A DNA stretch of 64,000 nucleotides from assembly GCF_050948215.1 (NCBI RefSeq), contig NC_135158.1, forward strand, positions 5,255,822 through 5,319,821, in the 5' to 3' direction. This DNA is from Halictus rubicundus (taxonomy: Eukaryota; Arthropoda; Insecta; Hymenoptera; Halictidae). The notes beneath the pieces are model-generated. The model saw only the letters and a list, made by a program, of their open reading frames with translations, was not told the DNA's origin and did no database searches. A program made the position numbers and the translations under genes. Positions within the stretch are counted from its first letter, which is position 1. Every line of letters begins with the position of its first letter. Below are positions 60,051-64,000 of the stretch, piece after piece.

Positions 60051-61484
60051 TGTCTCATTCTGTACCAACGTTGCAGGCGAATGTTATATGATTTGGAGGG
60101 GCAAATATATTGTTAATTGACTTTGAGATGACCTTGAAAAGATGTATTACGATTGAGTAAAAATTTCTAGCTACCGACTTGTGGATTCTTCACCGCTGAA
60201 AGTCAAGGAATAAAATGTCAAATCTTACGCGTCAGTAAGTCATTCTTCGCAAACTTTAAAGAATGATTTAAAAGTGCAGACTGTCGCGGTAAAGAACGCC
60301 CGGAAGCGAGTGAAGTGGAGCACCGCCAAATTTACGAAGCCATCAAAATTCCAGAAAGTTTCCCCGCGCGTTTCTTGGTTCGGAGAATCCGGATTCCCCG
60401 AAGCAACTCCAGCTTCAGAGTCGGCGATCGACGAAAGCTGGATATTTACCGGCGAATGGCGCGGCACTTGCTGCGAACTCTTCCAGGAGTCGAGCAGAGA
60501 GTCTCATTCTGAACTGGAGCAGTTCCCCGAGCCGTGTGCAACCCCTTCTGAACACCCTTATTCTGCGTATGCTCCTGCACGGACCGTTTCCGCGCGGTTT
60601 TTCCTGGAGCGAGGTCTCGCGAAGCGCGCGGAACAGGCTAACCGCTTGAACGAAGAAATCCGTTTTGCGAGGAATATTCCGCGGATTCTGGTTGGCAAAC
60701 GCTGGCCATCTAGGATACCCGAAGCGTCTACGACACCCTGGGGTTGCTCGCGAAGGGTGATCGCGTTTTATGGCAAGTGAGTCACACACCGAGCGGCGGC
60801 CGACCCTTCCTTTCGTTTTGCTGGCACGATTACTCCGCGGAATCGGCTGCGTTCGCAGATCCCTCCTCCGCTCCTTTACAATGAAATTACGCTCGTTCCC
60901 GTCGAACAGCCCTTCGCGTTTCGTTGCCACGGGAAATCCACCACAGCGCGCGGAAAATTCCGCGCGGAGCTGGAGGCGGGATCGCTTTTTGCCGCTGGAA
61001 AATCGACGGATCGATCGGTGCTGTCCACTGCGTTCAATATTAGATTCTGCATTTATGGCTATAAACGAATTTTATTCGTCGGAACAACCTCTTCAATTGC
61101 ACGGGATGCACGTTCTCCGTATACAAGATTGTTAACTTTCGGGTACTCTTTGTATTAATTTTATTGAATTCTGTTGAGTCATTTGGTTACAGTTCATTGT
61201 TTAGTTCAATAAGGGAACTTACGTGGAGGGATTCTATCTTGTTACCGAATTTTTTTCAGCAGAACTAGCAACAAGATTTTCAATTCACCACACGGAATAA
61301 TAAGTGTGAGCCGTCTGCTACGTTCCGTAATAATTTTAACGAATTTCGTTGAGTCGTTTGCTTCTAATGCAATTTCTTATGTCAACGAGCTGTGTCTCGA
61401 TTTTTCGAATGTAGCAATTAGTGGTTCAATTTTGTTTCGGAATTTTCTCTTTTATGTATCTTGTATTTCAAGGAATTGGCACAA

Positions 61485-61515
61485 TTTTTATTTTCCATAA
61501 AGATTCGCAATCTAC
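61485..61515 (+). repeat. Dispersed short motif, copy 7 (diverged)
   Basis: TTTTCCATAAAGATTCGCAA followed by TCTACTG. Confidence 0.5.
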
Positions 61516-64000
61516 TGATCACAGAAAATTGAGAGATTGGATTTCTCATATCTTCCAAAGACCCCAATCAATTTTCCCACCTCCTGTGCCAAGAGTAGAC
61601 GGATGGATGGTCTGTTTCATGAACCCGGAAAGATAAAATTTGATGAAAAGATGTTAAATATTAAAGAACAGAAGAGGAACGTTAACCCGACGTTAAAAAC
61701 GTTGCGTCGCAGGGTTGCCGCGTATTAATTCGGATTAAAGGTGGCCGGGATGAAAGGGAATTCAACAGTTGGAGCGGATCGATGCGGTGGAGAGCCGTGG
61801 CGCCTACAAGAGAAAAAAGGGAGGCCGGCGCTCATCCAATTACGAGACAAACGCTTCCGGGGCGTGACTCTGTCATTATTCGATTTAAAATCCGTGGCAA
61901 ACAGTACTGCGATCGACCGACTAGTCAAGCGAGCAAAAATTCCCGATTTGCCATCATTCTAACGCCCTTCGCGTTAACTAACCAACTATCCGCCAAAAAT
62001 ATCCCACAAAATCAAACTACATCTATTAAATTCTTTTGATCTGCATTAAATCGCACCAACACGTTTTCACTATAAACGAATAAAGTCTGTACTCATGACC
62101 AGCGTGCAAATAATTTAGTAGAAAATATCAGAAAGAACAGAAAAAGTGACCAGAGAAAATAGTGCCGGTCGTGTATGTATTAAAACGTAGGGAGGCCGAG
62201 CAATAGCGTCTCGTATTGGAACAATGAACGTCTAGTTGCAGTAGAAAGGGTTAAGCTGGCCCCGGCCCGTCTCGGTTTTCGGTAACGAGATTTCACCCTG
62301 TCCCAAGGAGAAACCCACCCCGGCAGTCCTCCTTCGACTTACAGCCTTCGAATCGTTTGATCTTGGCCTCGACTACGTGCGCCGGCATCGCGAACAGGGT
62401 AGCATTTATGCGAAACTTTGCCTTCGAACGCGCAACCAAGGGAACAAGGGCGCAAGACGAGGAGAGGGTGGGAAACACCAGGGTAGGGAAAAACGAGAAA
62501 GAAGAAGAGTAAATGGGAGGCAAGAGAGACGGGGATGAAAGGAGAAGCAAGAGGGAAAATAAAAAAAGGCACGAAATAAGGGTTGAAAGGGGAGGCTTAC
62601 GGCCGGATCCATTGGCCGGGCACAGAGCCCCCCGAGGACTTAAGCTACAACAATTACGCCGATGTAAATATTAGATCGTCCCATAAAGTCGTGTCGATTT
62701 TTTAATTAATGCTTCAATCAATGTTTAAACTGCCTGGAGTCTGTTCCCCACACGAATTACGCTAGGGTGCTCTTCATAAGCGTCTGTATACCTTCTTTAA
62801 CAAAATTGGCAACCAAAACGGCCCGAAAAATTATATAATAATACTATACCATCCTATATAATATATAGTAATGTGTAGATCATTTGTTTAGAAGTATTTT
62901 TTTCGGCACCCACAATTTTTGAACTCGTGAAGGTGTTGATTAAACAGTATTTTCAAGTTAAAAAATTGTTTTATACACAACCAATATTAATAATGAAAAT
63001 AGTCCAGAGTTCCAATGAACAGGAATGCAATTTCGATGGAAATGCGCGTACAAAAATACAATGTGTGCATCGGAGGTAATAAAGGGCGGCGATCCCAGGA
63101 AACCGAGGACCGCGATCACGAAGAGAAGAGTGGAAAGGGTCGGGGAAAGGGCCGGAAAGGAAGTCGAAGATGTCGTGAGGTGGAAACAAGACGCACAAGA
63201 GAGGAAGTCGCGTGAGTATGCACTTGAGCGTGTTCGGTTTCGTTCGCTGCACCCGGCTGGATGCACACGAGTACATAGTGCACGAGTTTCGAAAAGGGTG
63301 CCGAGGCCGTTGCTGGGCTCGGGGCCACGCGAATCTCGTCATTTTGAGCCTAAGGTTAACGAGGCTGCGGAAGGGCGGACAATAATGAACCGCGAAAAGG
63401 AAAGGAAATTTTGCTCCTCTGAATTTCGACTAATGGCAGTCGTTTGCATCCCCCTCCCGCTCGCCCCCGTCGCGTTTAAGGATGGCGGACGGGTGGGGGA
63501 GGCTCGTAACCATTTTCTTTCTTCTTTAGCGGCACGAGGCTCGGGATCACGTTGCCGGGAACAGCTCCTCTCCATGTCCAAACAATTGTCAACGTGATTG
63601 CGCAAGATGGCCTTGCGAATGAAAGCGAACAGCGTTACCTGCAGCGCCGATTCTGAATATGGGGCTGAATTAGTGTCGATTACGTAGCCGATCATCGGAG
63701 AAACGGCCTCATAGTCGAGGTAACGGGGCTAAATAAGGGAGCGCTTGCACTGGACGTGCTTCTCTATCGCGTCGTAGACGTATTTTAAACACATTACCCA
63801 CCGGCGATTATTCCATAATTTTTAAAAGTCAATGGGCCGTGGCTGAAGACTTTTTAATGGATCCTTCGATAGGAACAATTTCAATTCTGAATCAGCAAAT
63901 CACCCCCAGTGACAAGCAATAATTACACTGTGGATGTTCATGCAATTAGCAATTTTTGTAGACGTACTTTGAGAAAACGGAGTCAAATAAAATTTTATTT

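Larger units (their letters stand above)
55871..64000. other. Region upstream of MCC, no gene supported
   Basis: About 8.1 kb of mixed AT-rich and CpG-rich DNA. I found a fold-back repeat pair (59710-60050), a related copy (58059-58141), and dispersed-motif copies (59088, 61485). Open frames such as 60274-60780 and 63025-63597 have no recognisable domains, splice context or codon character. Upstream noncoding MCC exons could lie here but are not visible. Confidence 0.6.

Noticed and set aside
59474..60120. Opposed frames encoding similar RRLSFK..SLERG peptides
   Set aside because: The similarity is explained by the inverted DNA repeat beneath them, so it is not evidence for a gene pair.
60274..60780. 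168-codon plus-strand frame
   Set aside because: No domain, competing open frame on the opposite strand, GC-rich chance reading frame.

Overview
The window is nuclear DNA of an insect, most likely a hymenopteran (bee- or ant-like). It has small GT-AG introns in compact genes, very large introns in one gene, CpG-rich unique DNA broken by (CT)n/(GA)n microsatellites, and no bacterial-style operons. The order is inferred from composition and protein similarity and was not checked against a database.

Left end (0-3.9 kb): three small plus-strand genes. They are BCAS2/SPF27 (three exons, 479-1439), a 54-residue single-pass mitochondrial peptide resembling Brawnin/UQCC6/Sloth2 (1897-2061), and a 79-residue SMIM4/UQCC5/Sloth1 peptide (3350-3589). 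The last two families are respiratory complex III assembly factors. In Drosophila their orthologues share one bicistronic transcript. Here they are still neighbours, but they sit in separate exons 1.3 kb apart and in the opposite order.

Rest of the window: one minus-strand gene of about 53 kb dominates from 55442 down to 2656. It is an orthologue of the colorectal mutant cancer protein MCC. I could join 14 coding exons with consistent splice phases, 839 codons plus stop, running from a degenerate EF-hand exon at the N terminus to the ETSL PDZ-ligand C terminus. A 15th candidate exon at 21 kb is probably alternative. SMIM4 lies inside the last MCC intron on the opposite strand. The MCC and Brawnin 3' ends converge.

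Nested in the 11.5 kb MCC intron, on the plus strand, is an unrecognised small secreted cysteine-rich peptide gene (14194-14406). A TATA + TCAGT arthropod core promoter and a 5' splice donor lie about 1.1 kb upstream and may belong to it.

The large introns (9.6-21.1 kb, 21.5-49.7 kb, 50.7-55.4 kb) and the 8.5 kb beyond the MCC start contain no other gene I can support. They hold repeats: a 155-165 bp tandem family with GGGGCA dyads present in both orientations, a dispersed ~35 bp motif with at least seven copies, fold-back (MITE-like) elements, other diverged tandem duplications, a tRNA-derived Pol III element, and microsatellites.
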